A DNA stretch of 64,000 nucleotides from Thunnus maccoyii (Eukaryota > Chordata > Actinopteri > Scombriformes > Scombridae), in NCBI RefSeq assembly GCF_910596095.1, contig NC_056544.1:17159155-17223154 (forward strand), given 5' to 3'. The notes beneath the pieces were generated by a model, which had not been told where the DNA came from, did no database searches, and saw only the letters and a program-made list of their open reading frames with translations. Position numbers and translations under genes: made by a program. Positions 27,001-39,890 of this stretch are shown in pieces. Each line of letters begins with the position of its first letter. The first letter of the stretch is position 1.

Positions 27001-30000
27001 GGATAAAAGACAATTACAAATGAAATAGGTAATAGGGAGTAAAGCCCTAGTTGATTGAGTTAGATTGTTGTCATATACGGCAGCAAGATGTGTGAAACAT
27101 TCAACTTCTGTGCTTTCCTGATCCACTGCAAGGATCCAACAACTTCATGTTATAGAATTTTATCCTTTGACATTTTCCAGACTTTTGTTCCAGTTCAGAC
27201 TTCAATAATAAAAAAAGAGAAGTTGTATAATGCCCTTTCACATCTCAATACTTTCACATTCAATACTCTAATTATTACCCGTATTTGTTGAACTTATTCT
27301 ACGCAGGTTTTCAGCTCTCCTTCCACACCTACTTTTCAGAGTCCCAACCCCCTGTGTATACAATGGACCACAACAATGCCATAACAGGTAAAGAATCATC
27401 ACGGCCACACAGATGTACACAGACATTCACTCATAAGCTTGTTTTTAAATCTTTGCTATTTTTAATATATATTTGCATTTACAGACAAGAAACAATAAAC
27501 ACTTTTTACAACACTTACTTACTTCCCTATTCTGAAACTCAGAGCAGCAGGCCATGATAATGAATAGTGACTCTCTAAATCTGTCACATGATTATTAAAA
27601 AGATGCTTGGAATGATAAGAGAGAAGTGAGTAATACTATAATACTGTGAGTAATACTAATGCCAAGTTTACTAAGAATTAAGTTTTTTTTAGCTTGACAT
27701 TTTATGGCCTCATCTGATCAGACTTGAGGCTCAAACTGTCATGTTGATAAAGTTTCCTACAAAGGTATATCTGCTTAACGCTTGTCTCTGTCTTCCAGAT
27801 TTCAGCCTGCATGTGTCCCTATTCTACAGAGAGTCTTTGGTAAAGGAGGTTACCACCATCAGCCCAGAAGGTTGTCGAATCACCTCTTCCTCCTCCTCCT
27901 CTCCATCGTCCTCTTCCTCTTCTTCCCCAAGCTCAGAGGACAAGTTTCACAGTGGGGCAGAAATCATTCTCTTTCCATTCCCGTACCCTGAGTCTCAGAG
28001 GCAGGGCGCTGAGATGCTTCCTAACGTACTGGAGAGGGGAGTGCTTCTGTGGATGGCCCCTGATGGGTTGTACGCTAAGCGGCTTTGCCAGGGACGAATA
28101 TACTGGGAAGGACCTCTGGCTCCATATATGGATAAACCCAATAAGCTGGAGAAGGAGCAGCCATGCAAACTTTTTGACACCCAGCAATTCCTTGTTGGTA
28201 AGCACTAATATGTTTGCACTCTCATAGGGTTGGACATGATGACAGGAACACCTGAGTAATATGACATAATCCCATACAATATCCTTGCAATTAAAACGAT
28301 TTTTGTGAAGCTTATAATTTTACATTTTCCTTGAGATAGTGTCACAGACAGTGGTAGAAGACGTATTAGAAGTCAAACCCCTACTCAGACACATTTCAGA
28401 GTGTTATATAGGCCTATTTCATATATTGTATATTATGTTATTGTATTGTTGTTACTGACTAATTTATTATCTAAGCAGCTTTGGGTGGAGCCAGTTTTAC
28501 TTTACAAAGTGTTTGGTAGTTTAATCTATAATGCTGCATCATGTTTTATAAGATGATAATATGTTTCATAGGTAAAATCTGAGTCTGCAAAGTCATTAGT
28601 AACTAAAGCTGTCTGATAAATGTAGTGGAGTAAAAATCACAATATTTCCCTCTAAAATGTAGTTAAGTAGAAGTATAAAGTATAACATAAAATAGACTCC
28701 AGTAGAGTACATTTGCTTTAAAATTGTACCAAAGTGCAGTAATTAAGTGAAGGTGCGTAGTTATTTTCCAGCACTGGTCACAAAGGTGTTTTTTTAGTCC
28801 ATAGTTTGAAGTGTTATTGTATTGTATTGAGTTATATTGCAAGTGTTGACAGTATTTTGTCCACAAGTGTTTGTACATGGGGGTCGAATTTTACACAAGT
28901 TATTCAATATTCTGAATGTTTTCAAAGTCTTATCACAACTTTCCAATGAACTTGTAATTCAAATTACAAGACTAGCTGACTGCACGCTCAGTGTCATGCT
29001 GAGTTTTCAGTCCATTTAAAGTGAATAAGGTAACGGATTTGGTTTTTACTGCTCATTAAATTTTATAAGTCAATAAAATAACTAGGATGCCCTAATAATT
29101 GTGCTGCTCCAGCTATTTACAGTGTGATGATGCTTGTAGTCATGTTGATTATGGCAGTGCTGATGTTGTCGATAATAATGAAGGAGAGGCTGCAGGTGCT
29201 TTACAGTAACTGGGTAAGTCCCTCTCAGTGTAGAGGTATCACGAAGAGGCCAGTCACATTCTCATCAAGGGGCCAGAATGTGTAGAGTCCCCACCCACCT
29301 CCTGTGGTCAACCACATACTATGACAAGATGGTGTTTTCTGCTCCATTTCACTCTGAAATTTCCATCATCCTCATCAGTTGTTTCCAGCAAAGTCGCCTG
29401 GGTTTATCATTTTTATTTCCTGTGTATTCAAATGGGACAATCTGGATTGTGTGTTGAGTAGCACATAGTGGATTTGTTGTGAGTAATGTGCTTCATGTTG
29501 ATCTTTATTTTCTTGCTTTTCTTCACACAGAACTTCAAGATTTTGCCCATAATGGACGACATGTACCGAGACACCAGGTGGTACTATGTTTCGGAGACGA
29601 GTACCCCGACCCACAGCGTCCAAGGAAGTTGATCACGGCACAGGTACTCATACACTACACAACTTTACCTACACTAGTCATTTAAAACAGTTCTTTAAAA
29701 TCATATGGGCTATTACTATACATTCTCAGGTGGTGAAAATATGGTTATAATTATTTATCACCTTAACAAGCATAATATTATTTTAAAAATTAAAGAACCC
29801 AGTAATGTCCTACAAATGCAGTAACTACATATTTGGTCAAAATGAAAGACCTGAATCTGTCTTTTCGACATTTGTTTTATCATATAAAAACAGATTTCAA
29901 ACATTAAACACAAATGTTTAATTTCTGTGAGAACAACTTGTAAAATTTGCAGTAACTACATAACAGAGCCAGTTCAAGCTATACCACAGTAACTACAACT

Positions 30001-30870
30001 AAAGCAAAAGTGCTGTATCAAGTGAAAGCTAGTTAGTGAGATAGCCGCGGCTAGCATTTGCTTAAAACTTACATTAAATTTAATCACTGATTTTGATTGA
30101 TTTTCCCTAGCTGTAATCTGAAAAAGATAATTTTTATGAACATACATCTTGATTATTCATATAGTTATTTCACATTTGTAAATGAGTCAATAGTTTATCC
30201 ATTTATGATGTAGGAAAACTTGCGAGCTTAGTCAAATATTTAATATATAGTCATATATTTAAATATATTGAAATAGTAGATTTATATGTAAATTAAAGCA
30301 GGTGGGTGGACAAACACCTACATAAACGGAGATACATTTCCCATAAGCGATGGACTGTAGATAATCAAAATAAATTTTATCTTATCGACAATAAAGCTAA
30401 AAGAACACATTTTGCTGGTAGTTACTGCATTTAACTGCATTTAACCTCTGCATTCTGTGAAGATTATCCAGTGTCTGCATTTTTAGGTTGGCTATTATGT
30501 GGTTTCTAAAATAATTTAGCAACATAGTCAGCCTAAAAATATATAAAATGAAGGCTGTTATATGATACACAGTTTACCAGCCAGCCATAAAACTTAAAAC
30601 CCTTTTTTCGCACCTTCTCTGCTTCTGTAGGTACTGCTCTCTACCTTTATAGGGCATAATGGGATAATGTAAATCAGCAGTCACATGCATGTTTCATACA
30701 TATAGATAACTTCATTTTAGGTGGAGCCAATGTTTGCCAGAAAATTGGTGTACTATTACCAGCAGAACAATGGCCACTACCTGCGGGCCTATGATCACAT
30801 CCAGGAACAGAACACCTCTCCAACAATCGACTATCCTTCCCAGAGACCTCTACAGCATATTCAGGAGTGA
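24007..30870 (+). CDS. irf4: Interferon regulatory factor 4, complete, 8 coding exons
   Basis: Transcription factor of B and T cell activation, plasma-cell differentiation and pigment cells; binds composite ETS/IRF and AP-1/IRF sites. Coding exons: 24007-24204, 24477-24663, 25383-25468, 25619-25793, 27307-27387, 27799-28197, 29531-29643, 30721-30870. Phases join to 462 aa (human 451). The IRF DNA-binding domain (about 17-125) has the five-tryptophan signature at 21, 36, 48, 68 and 87 and the recognition-helix segment TRLRCALNKSND (89-100). The linker is Pro/His/Gln-rich. The IRF association domain (about 243-430) has GVLLWMAPDGLYAKRLCQ and KLFDTQQFL and near its start carries a serine-rich insertion (272-288). 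The C-terminus ends QHIQE, near the human SSIQE autoinhibitory tail. The start matches human MNLE; an in-frame ATG in the preceding exon (23196) would add four residues (MIKE). It could be either teleost paralogue, irf4a or irf4b. Confidence 0.97.
28349..28776. mobile_element. hAT-like MITE in irf4 intron
   Basis: 428-bp element. The left end CAGTGGTAGAAGACGTATT and the reverse complement of the right end CAGTGCTGGAAAATAACTAC form imperfect terminal inverted repeats of the widespread teleost 'CAGTGGTGGAAAGTAACTAAGTAC' family. Interior words such as AGTAGAAGTATAAAGTA and AGAGTACATTTGC also fit that family. Flanks GTCACAGA (28341-28348) and GTCACAAA (28777-28784) are an 8-bp target duplication with one change. 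Confidence 0.85.
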
Positions 30871-32930
30871 CAAGAATGCACATACACGAGGGCGTGAATG
30901 TGAATGTAAACCTCTGACCATTCATGCCTTGTGACTGTTGTGACTGCAGTGCTGTGTACTGTAAATTGTAGAAGCTGTCACGGTACTCAGGGTTAGAGAT
31001 GGGGAAGACCCTGTTGTTTTCACTTGCACACCTATGCGTCGTAGTCTTTGTGTCTGTAACTGTGGAGTATTGTTTTTTTTTTTCTCTCTACAAGTATTAT
31101 TGTGACAGTGTGAAGGATGCGGTTTGAGGGTGGGGGGATGAGGGGAGCAGAGGGCGACTGAGACAGGAAGTACTAGCACAGGTGCACAGGAAGAATGGCC
31201 CCTAAGACAAACACTGATACGTCAAAGGGATAAAACAGAGTATGAATGAATACATATTGCATTTTCACAGGTAGCAGTTGACAATTTGATTGTTCCACTG
31301 ACACACTGGAGTGGTACTGAAGACAATTATGCACTCTTCCTCTTACTTAAACTCCACAGTAGTACTTGATATGCTAAATGAAAACATAGGCTTAGTGAAC
31401 AGTCAACAATATCAGTGCATAGTCTTTTGTAGACCTGAATTCTGAGTTTCATTGCAAAAAAAAAAAAGCTACACCTGGAATGTAAGAGAAATCAATGTTA
31501 TCACTGGTCTAGTGGTGTAGTAGAGGAAGCTGTTTCCCTCTTGGCTGCTACACGTATTGCAGGACACACTGTCAAAAATCTATTTCTACTAAATCTGGTC
31601 TACTTTTAAAAAATATCTTATTCCTTTAAACTATGTCAACTGTTAAAACGTAAATCTAAAAAATAGCTTGTAGGTGGTAATCAAGATAAATGAACTAGCT
31701 TGCGGTTGATTTGACATACAGTATAGTAAGATATGCCACCCACGCATCCACTTCATGTACAGTACGTGATAATTTGCTGTTTTTTGCAAAATTTTTCTTA
31801 GGTGACAGTCACTGACCACTTTTGAATGTTGGTAGTAATTTAAAGCCATTAAAGGTTTGATTACACATGGATCTTATGGTTATTAGAATGAGAAGTCAAA
31901 CCTGTATTTTAAGTCACATATATAGAAAATTCAAAGCATAGAATTGCCTGCAGCACATTATTACTGAGCAGCTTGAGGCTCAAGGTGCATTTGACCAGAA
32001 AGACTGGCCTTTATGGGCAGCCTCTGCGGGAAGTAGACTGGAAAAATGACACTCATCCTGTAACTTGAAGGGAAACTGTACTGTACCTGTTCCTCTTGAT
32101 CTGAAACTAGCGACCTCACAAATGGGAAGAAAAACTACCTTTGTGGTCAGTTTGCAGGTTCAGCCAGGGAGGTGCTCTCTGGTTCCCATGCCTGAGGCCC
32201 ATGTATCATCCACCAAAAGCAGTCCTGATTCCTGAAATGTCAGTTACCTATTTTGAATTTTACACATTGACGCAAAATGCAAAAGTGAGTATGGCAGAAT
32301 TCCTCGTGCTGTTTAAGTCCTAAAGGCTGCAGTAGGGGGGATAAAGGTTTTGTTATGTTTTTCTTCTGTGGTCCAGAGTTTCGATCTCTGCATTTACTTC
32401 CTTCACACTTAAACCACATCACTTTCACAAACTCTGACCAAAATCACAGACGGGAATGTTTTTCTTTCTTTCTCTCTTTTTTTGTGAACCATAAATCCTT
32501 ATTTCTCTCATACATCCAGTCAGTCCCCCTGATTCTCTGCCCCGTGAAATTTTGTTTCCCATTACTTCAAAATCAGACATTTGACTCAAAATCAAATCCT
32601 AATAGTGAAAACGTTACCTGCTCAATGTACAGTGTGCTGTTGTATAAAAACCCTGTATATGTGTAAAGCCACGTGTGTTCATGTGTGTGGGTGTGTACAT
32701 GTGTGTGTCTCACAGTTGCGGTATGACTGTTATCAGGAATTGACATTTATGGACTCAGGATAAAACATGTGACTCCCCCACCTACAACGGTAGTGACTCA
32801 AATACAGACTAACATCACACGTTACAGTTACAGTAAAACTGTCTGAAAGCTACAGAGGAAATCCCAAAAGCATGCATACTGAAAAAATATTCTTGTCTTA
32901 TCTTAAATAAACCTGTCAATCTACTACTCA
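30871..32930 (+). other. irf4 3'UTR (inferred)
   Basis: Sequence following the irf4 stop. An ATTAAA near 31848 and AATAAA at 32906-32911 are candidate poly(A) signals; use of the distal one gives a 3'UTR of about 2 kb, and mammalian IRF4 also has a long 3'UTR. No coding feature seen. Confidence 0.5.
32906..32911 (+). other. Candidate distal polyadenylation signal of irf4
   Basis: AATAAA on the plus strand about 2.0 kb after the irf4 stop; a T-rich run (32944-32959) follows within 50 bases. Confidence 0.45.
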
Positions 32931-35900
32931 AGTCTGTTCCACTTTTTTTTTTTTTTTAGCTCTTTTTGATTTGAAAACAGTTAGAGGGAGAAAAAGAGTC
33001 ATATTTAGTAAGGAAAGACTGAAAAAAGAGAAGAAAAAGAGAAAAAGAAAAACACATTCACACATTTGCCATGGTGTTTCCCCCTCTGCAGGAAGCCACA
33101 TCATTTGTAGTCTGGCTTCAGTTTTTTTCCGCCCATATAAGCCGTTACTCCAAGTGACATTGTCTCAGCCCTTCAGTCGAAGCTTTGGAGCAGATAGTTT
33201 AGTCAACTAATGCCCCAAACATCACCACCACACAAGGTTTTACAGAGAAATGAAACTATCACCTATCATATTAACTGCAACACTTTCTCCAAAAGAAAGA
33301 GACAAATATGATGCAGTATCAATCTTCATGCTTCATTTTTTCCAACTCAAATAAGAAACAGAAAAATATGTCGTAAAATCACAGTGACTTTGTAATTGTT
33401 GCAAAAATTATCTCTACTACTACAGTTTTACCACCATTCACACATGGATCATCTTATCTTGTTAAGGTTTCACTGCAATTACAGTCACATTAATGTTGAT
33501 CACACTTGCTGTAAAACTTGTTTATATTTAGATTCTCTGATATTCATTTTTAAATTATTCCATTAGTTTGATACATATTCAGTATACATACATACAACAT
33601 ATTCAGAACTTAGTGTGTATCATGATCAGTATTAATCTTCTTTATTATTTATGTGTCATAATACATCAAGATTCAAGAAAAAAATTAGGTTGTGTCCTGA
33701 AAAAACCTAAGCAATGTTTTGCTGACATCTACCGTTTGGTGTAGCAGCAACTAAACAAAAAGCTCTTGCTGTGATATAGGAAGCAGGGGGCACAGTTACA
33801 CCTTACTCCACACCAAGCTTCGAGTGATAAAGTAAAATGATGATGATCTTTTGGGGTGGTTGGAGTGGTTGTTAGTGTTACATACTGTACAGTCTCATGG
33901 GTGGTCACAGTAGCATAAAAGCACTTGACAAACTGCAGACACTGGATACTTTACACTCAGCTGTTGCTGCCATATGGTGTGAAAAAAAAAGGAATCCAGA
34001 GGGTTAAACTGACAAAACAAAAACTAGTGCTCCCTCTGCTGGCATGAAAGTTGTTTAACTGTTTGTCATCAGCCACAGCATTGACTGGGGAGTGGTCAAA
34101 TTCATCAACTAAGAGTCATTGGAAGACTAAAGAAAGATCAAGAATGCTATTCCATAACCAAAGTCACAGACCATCCTTGAAGAGACACAGGAGTTATGAT
34201 CTACCCTCGTATACAATCACCTTTTATCACTTGACCAGAATTCCATACTTACTGTTAACGACTAAACCATCTCCATGACAAATGAGCAACATTCCGCTGT
34301 GGAGGGCCACATTTTGTGGCTGAAAGCCCCGGAAAAAACAAGTCTAGTGGACCCTCTGCCAGGAACAGTCTAAAATAACCTTTTGCTACACATTGTAAAT
34401 CTGACACAAAAGTAGCTAAATTGCATTCTGCATTCATAACCCAACATGTAAATTCTGATGAATTCTTGGCTAGATTCCCATACTTTTGAAAAGCTTTTCA
34501 CCGTGAACATAACTGTGGTAATTCCGCACTACACTCTGGGTCAGTGACCCTAGTATGTTTAGGGTCAGGAATCACTGAGACCCCTGCCTGGGATTTGATG
34601 ACAGTCCTGCTTAACCCTTGCCGACTCTTGCTGTTCCTGCTTGTTGACCCCGTGGTCAGGCGGGTGTTGACCTCATTTTCCTTTTTATGTATTTTCGCTT
34701 CCAAAACTGACACCAATCATCACCCACAGGCCCATTGCTGATGCTCAGGAAGCAGTAGCTGATGGGAGCAGACACTGAGATAAATTGTTGAAGGAAGATT
34801 ATGTCAAAGGACAATAAAACTGTCCTGTGTAGGTGTGACAGAGTGCATAAATGTATAATTACTCTCTATTATATTGTCATTATAATCTATCACTATAATT
34901 ATATTAATTCTCTAGATATGACGTACAGGAGGCATGAGAATTGCTCCCCATCACCAGTAAATAAAATCTTTATCGGCACAATTAATCATCTTGAATTGTT
35001 TTCAGACGTCTATGTTTATCTGAGTCTTCAGAGAACAATGTTCTTGAACCAATACATTACGATGGCAGGAAAGCAATAACAGTCATCGGATAAGGAGCAG
35101 CAAAGTAATGCAAAACAATCAGATGACTTCGGACACGAGTGCAAACAGATAAGGGTTGATAAGCAGAACAATATGGTGGTCTACCTGGCACTGGTGCAAG
35201 GGCTGGGCTGCCTGTTTAGTTTGGCTGTCAACTCAAGGAGGTTTTGGAGATAAAGGGTTTTACACTAAGATGTTAGTAGACAAAGTAGGAAATGCCACAT
35301 TGTCACCATAATCTAGATTTCCTCCAGAGACAAAGAACAGAGAGAGGGTTTTAAAACTAAAACAGAGCAGAGACTGTAGTTAGCAAAAAGAAAAATGATA
35401 TCAGTGCAGTAAAATAAACGACCACCAGGGAGTGATGTATCATTGGTGTCCTTACAAAGCTGGAGCGAGGGAAAATATGAACCATAATGTTCACACATTT
35501 GGATGGCGCATTCACAAACCCTTTGATCGCTCCTAATGGCCCACGGACCAACACCCCTGCCTCTAAGACAAACATACATTCACACATGCAGGAGTACACA
35601 CACACACACACAGTTATGTAATATATCTCAGATTAGATTCATTGACATTATCTAATCATGGTTTCTTGATTGCTTGCAGACCCTCTCCCATCAAAAGCAG
35701 GAGTTTGGGATTCCATTTCTTTCATTTTGCGTCTCTCTCTAAACAGAGATACTTTGTTTTGTGTGTCAAGTGACAAGCAGAACCAGTGCTGACAGAGAGA
35801 CGGAGGTGGTCAGAGTGACAGCTCATAGGCCGTGTTGCGTGAGAGTGACTCGGGCTGTTCTCAGACTCTGTGTGGTCTGGGTGTGTGGTCTCCAGCTGAC

Positions 35901-36699
35901 GGGCAGGGAGGAGGACGGGAGAGCCCTACGAGTGTATGTGCGTGTGTGCATGTGTGTGTATGTGCTCGTGTGTTTACTTTATCCAGAGTCAGGTCCAGGC
36001 TCTCTGTAGCCCTGGCTTGACTAGAAAGCCCTGCCTTCCGCCACTCAGCAGCCTCAGTCTAAAAGATAAACACACACTGCCACCGCTCTGACATGGCTCA
36101 TCTAAGGATAATTTTTATCCATGTATACTTATGGGACCTATGAGACCTTCAGATTAGAGGATCTTAGGCTAGTTTGTAATTTATGAAACTATAGCCTTGT
36201 ATAGCATGATTGTTCCACTGCTTTTACCAAATAGTACTGGACTAGAAATTGACATAACTCCTAATCTTACCTGTGTATTAATGGACATTTTGCATTGAGC
36301 ATAATTTGGTAGTTGATGGCCACATTCTTCCTTTCATGTATGCTTTTTCTTCACAAGTAAGGCATGCATAAACATTGACAGTGTAATCAAATATTTCTGA
36401 TTCGTATGGGATTTCTGGAAGACCGCTCAGTTTGGCATTGAGGTTTTTTTTTTGTTTTTTTTTCCCATTGCATCTAAAATTTTCGTCCCATGTTGGATGA
36501 ATCTGGGTTTTAAGTTTTTGGTTTTCATCTTTTCTTTTTCCCTTGTTTTGTGAATATTTTGACAAGTGTGTTATGTGTTTGTTGTTTATGAATCAAATCA
36601 AATCAAATCCAATGTGTCGTTTGATTTTTTTTTATTTGTAGGGTCATATTGCTCTTGATTTAGTCTGCAGACTGAACCAATTAAAATAATAAATATAAC

Positions 36700-36890
36700 A
36701 TTTTATGCTTAGATTTTATGTCACATGCTAATCTGCTGTGTTGTGTTTTGGTTTCTAGTTTTTTTTTACTTGCCGAATTTAATTTGTCATTTAAAGCATC
36801 TTTGAGTATTCTGAAAAGTGCTCCCTAAATAAAATATATTATTATTATTGTTATTATTATTATTATTATTGTTATTGTTACTATTAACAC
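36700..36890 (+). repeat. Retroposon (LINE/SINE) 3' tail with (ATT)n microsatellite
   Basis: The words GAGTATTCTGAAAAGTGCT and CCCTAAATAAAATATATT, followed by ATT repeats (36838-36880), match the common teleost L2/Maui-like 3' end 'AAAGCGCTATATAAATAAAATGTATTATTATT'. Only the 3' end is recognisable. Confidence 0.6.
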
Positions 36891-36982
36891 AGACAATTGA
36901 AAGGTTTTACCTAAGATCATTAAGTGCAGATTCACAGTGAGGGAAATTAGACCTCAGACAACCTCCATCACTCTTGCCTCAT

Positions 36983-37023
36983 ACACACACACACGTACAC
37001 ACACACACACACACACACACACA
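36983..37023. repeat. (CA)n microsatellite
   Basis: CA repeat with one GT interruption near 36995. Confidence 0.95.
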
Positions 37024-38589
37024 TTCAACCACTGGGCTACTCTACACTCCTCTCCCTCTCCCACAGCGATCTCAAGGGAAGGCTATGTAATGCAGCACTG
37101 CTGAGAACGCGCCATGAAAATATAAATACAACCTCGCCGCATTTCAACCATGTAAATAAACAGGGCCACCCAAATTTTCAATTAGAGCTGGTGTGGAAGG
37201 CAGGAAATGGGGTAGACAAGAGGAGACCACACCCCCTTCTCTATCCTCCACTTCTGTAACGAGTCCAGGTCTAGGTCAGGGACATGGGACAGTGGCAGAA
37301 GAGGAACACTGGGGGACACAGCATTCAGCACCCAACTTTAGGCTGCACATCCCCCTCTGGCACCACCTCACTCCTCCTCTCATTACCTCTCAAGGATGGA
37401 GCTCACGCAAGCTTCAACAAAATTCAGATACGGGCATGGAACGAAGATGCTGGATTTGATTTGTCTACTTATACCTTTGAAATCACTATAATCCTGGTAA
37501 TACATAAGAGTTTTGGTTCACATGTCGTGGCCTCACAAACATTTCATTTACTTGATTTTGAGAAACCAAGCCTTACACCAGCTTGCCTTATCAGTCCCAT
37601 CTAGGTTATCAGGCAATTCCTATCTGGCTGAAATGAGGCATTCTCACTGTATTCCACGTCTTCTTGGAAGAACTAGGCACCATTATTGCACAGCTAAGCC
37701 CTGGGACCACCCAGGAGCTGCCAGGAGCTGGGGTCCAGTTGTGAGAGGCAGAGGCAGGGTTCTTGTTGTGATAAGAAAGACAAGCCGTCTCTAAGGAGAG
37801 ATGGTGCTTTGATAGTGTAGCCTGATAGTTGCTGGATCAAAGTCTAGATAGACTTGCCCGGCATTCACTATGTCGAGCTCATGTGCCTGTTGGTCACTGC
37901 TTCGGCTGTGGTCATTCGGCAAACATCATGGGGCCTATTAGTTAACATAAACACACAACTTACTGTAATTACCCCAGAGAGTCAAAGAGCTGTGTCATGA
38001 AAGTCACTTTCACCCCAGATATGTCTGTAAGGGATACCACCACTTTTCTTAATGACTATAATTCACCCGGAGAGGGCAGAGCTCATTTAGATAAAGTCTG
38101 AGGGAAGAGTCTGATGTAATAATTTGTCGTATTGAGTTTTCCTTGCATGGCACCAGCACAGATATCCCAAAACTGTGTCTTCGGAGCAAATCCTTCTCCG
38201 TCCATCATCTATTGTTCAGTGTTTATGTTTGATTGGTCTCTGACTGCAGTGTCTCTTCCCTCACGGCTCCCAAACAGCCACACAGGAAACAGCCAGTATA
38301 AACACAGGGCTCAGGAGATCCTCTCTTGCCTTGACTCTGAGCTGCAGGACCACAGTGTAAACACACAGAGACATTGGCTACTCATTTCGAGAAAGTTTGA
38401 AAAACCATGGGCCGTCACTCAAATAGAATTTTGTCTGACTTCTTCGTGAGAGGAACAGAATCAGGAATATTCATTGCAGACCGTCATTCTCTTCAGCTCA
38501 AATGTGATGTATTTCACTGACCAATTATGTCATGGCTTTGATAGCTTTGTCTGATATCATGCAAGATGAATCAGAGCAGGAGTTTACAT

Positions 38590-39890
38590 CAGCTGTACAG
38601 TGATTACAGCTAAATGCCAGTGCCAGAATGCTAATGCTAACAGTGAAAAAAATTACAATTTTAACTTGATGATGGCACTAGAAAAAAGTTAAAGGGGACA
38701 TATTATGCACATTTACAGGTTTATATTGTTAATCTGGAGGTCAACTGGAATATCTTTACATCATTTACAGTTCAAAAAATTCCTTATTTAACTCAAACTG
38801 ACCCTTTACGCAGCCCCTTAGTTCAGTCTCTATCTGAAACCAGTGTTTTTGGCTCCTGTCTCTTTAAGGCCCCCATGCCAAAAAGCATGACATGACATCA
38901 GCACATTGGCATGGGTCATGTCTAGATGGTAACCCTAGATTTGTGAAACTCTAGCGAGATTTGTAGGGTTAATCCCAACCCTTACCCTAGCCCACAGACA
39001 ACGTGCACGATGAAGAAACAGCACATAAAAATCTCGCAAGAGTTTCACAAATCTAGGGTTACCATCTAGACTAACCCAGTATCACAGCAGATATAATAGT
39101 AAATAAAAGTTTAGTAACGTAACACAAAACAGACTGTCTTTGTCTCCATAGTAATGGTCGATGAAGCTCATGGGTATTGTAGTGGCTTCCACTATCAAAA
39201 ACTGACAAAAAAACTATTTCTCAGAATCAGAGGTGAAATAAAATGGATAGCCTTAACATTAACCTATCATATTGTTGAGTTATCAAGGACTCTTTCGTGT
39301 TTTTGTGTTAACAAATGTTGAGGCTATCATTACAATCGACAGTGACTGAAATACTTCCCCACAGCCGGTCTTCCAGTCCACCCACCAGACTGATGCAGAC
39401 CTTTGACTGTACTGATAAAATTAAAATAAAGAAATAAAAACAAGGGTAAAATCTTGTGATTAAATGTTGAATAATGTAGCTGTTATAGTTTGTTTAGTTT
39501 TAAAGTCGTACTGAGTGTCATGAAAAAATTGGAAAATTTGCAACCATGTACACTAATCTGTAGATTAAATTTTGCAACTATTTAATGAATTGCTGTGATA
39601 CTGGGTTGTCTAGACACGACCATTGGCAAGGTAGGAAAAAACATCATGAACAAAGCATTCAAAGAATTTCTACATACATTAACCTCAAGTTTCTGAACTT
39701 TCACCATGTTTAGCATAGATATCTCACATCATAACAGTATATAGGGGCTCACCAAAGGAACATGAATATCCATATGGCAATCCATGTAATGGTTGAGATA
39801 TTTCAGGGTGGACCAAGGTGGTGGACCAACCAACTAACTGATAGACCAACATTGCCATCCGCCACCGTGGCTGAAAAGCTAAAACGGAAG
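38590..39890. mobile_element. Nested repeat complex, at least three insertion layers
   Basis: Outer layer: words at 38600-38690 (GCTAATGCTAAC, TTTTAACTTGATGATGGCAC) and 39690-39880 (AACATGAATATCC, GGTTGAGATATTTCAG, GGACCAACCAACTAACTG) belong to one teleost repeat also seen at 53.9-54.7 kb. Middle layers: a block starting AAAGGGGACATATTATGC (38691) and an inverted-repeat element with ends CTAACCCAGTATCACAGCA (39071) and TGCTGTGATACTGGGTTGTC (39589-39608). Inner layer: a near-perfect foldback at 38920-39071 inserted at TCTAGA in the left end of that element. No transposase is encoded. Confidence 0.7.
38920..39071. repeat. Foldback element with 43-bp arms
   Basis: Left arm 38920-38962 and right arm 39029-39071 are reverse complements with a single mismatch; the 66-bp spacer is unrelated. 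TCTAGA occurs at both outer ends. This is a young MITE-type palindrome inside the nested complex. Confidence 0.9.

Larger units (their letters stand above)
32931..38590. other. Gene-poor region, first part
   Basis: No coding exon of any recognised family on either strand. It contains a purine-only-like run (33010-33050), scattered CA/TG runs (35600, 35940), a LINE/SINE tail (36700-36890), and a moderately GC-richer block at 37060-37200 with TCAATTAGAGCTG. Open frames here have low-complexity or arbitrary composition. Confidence 0.55.
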
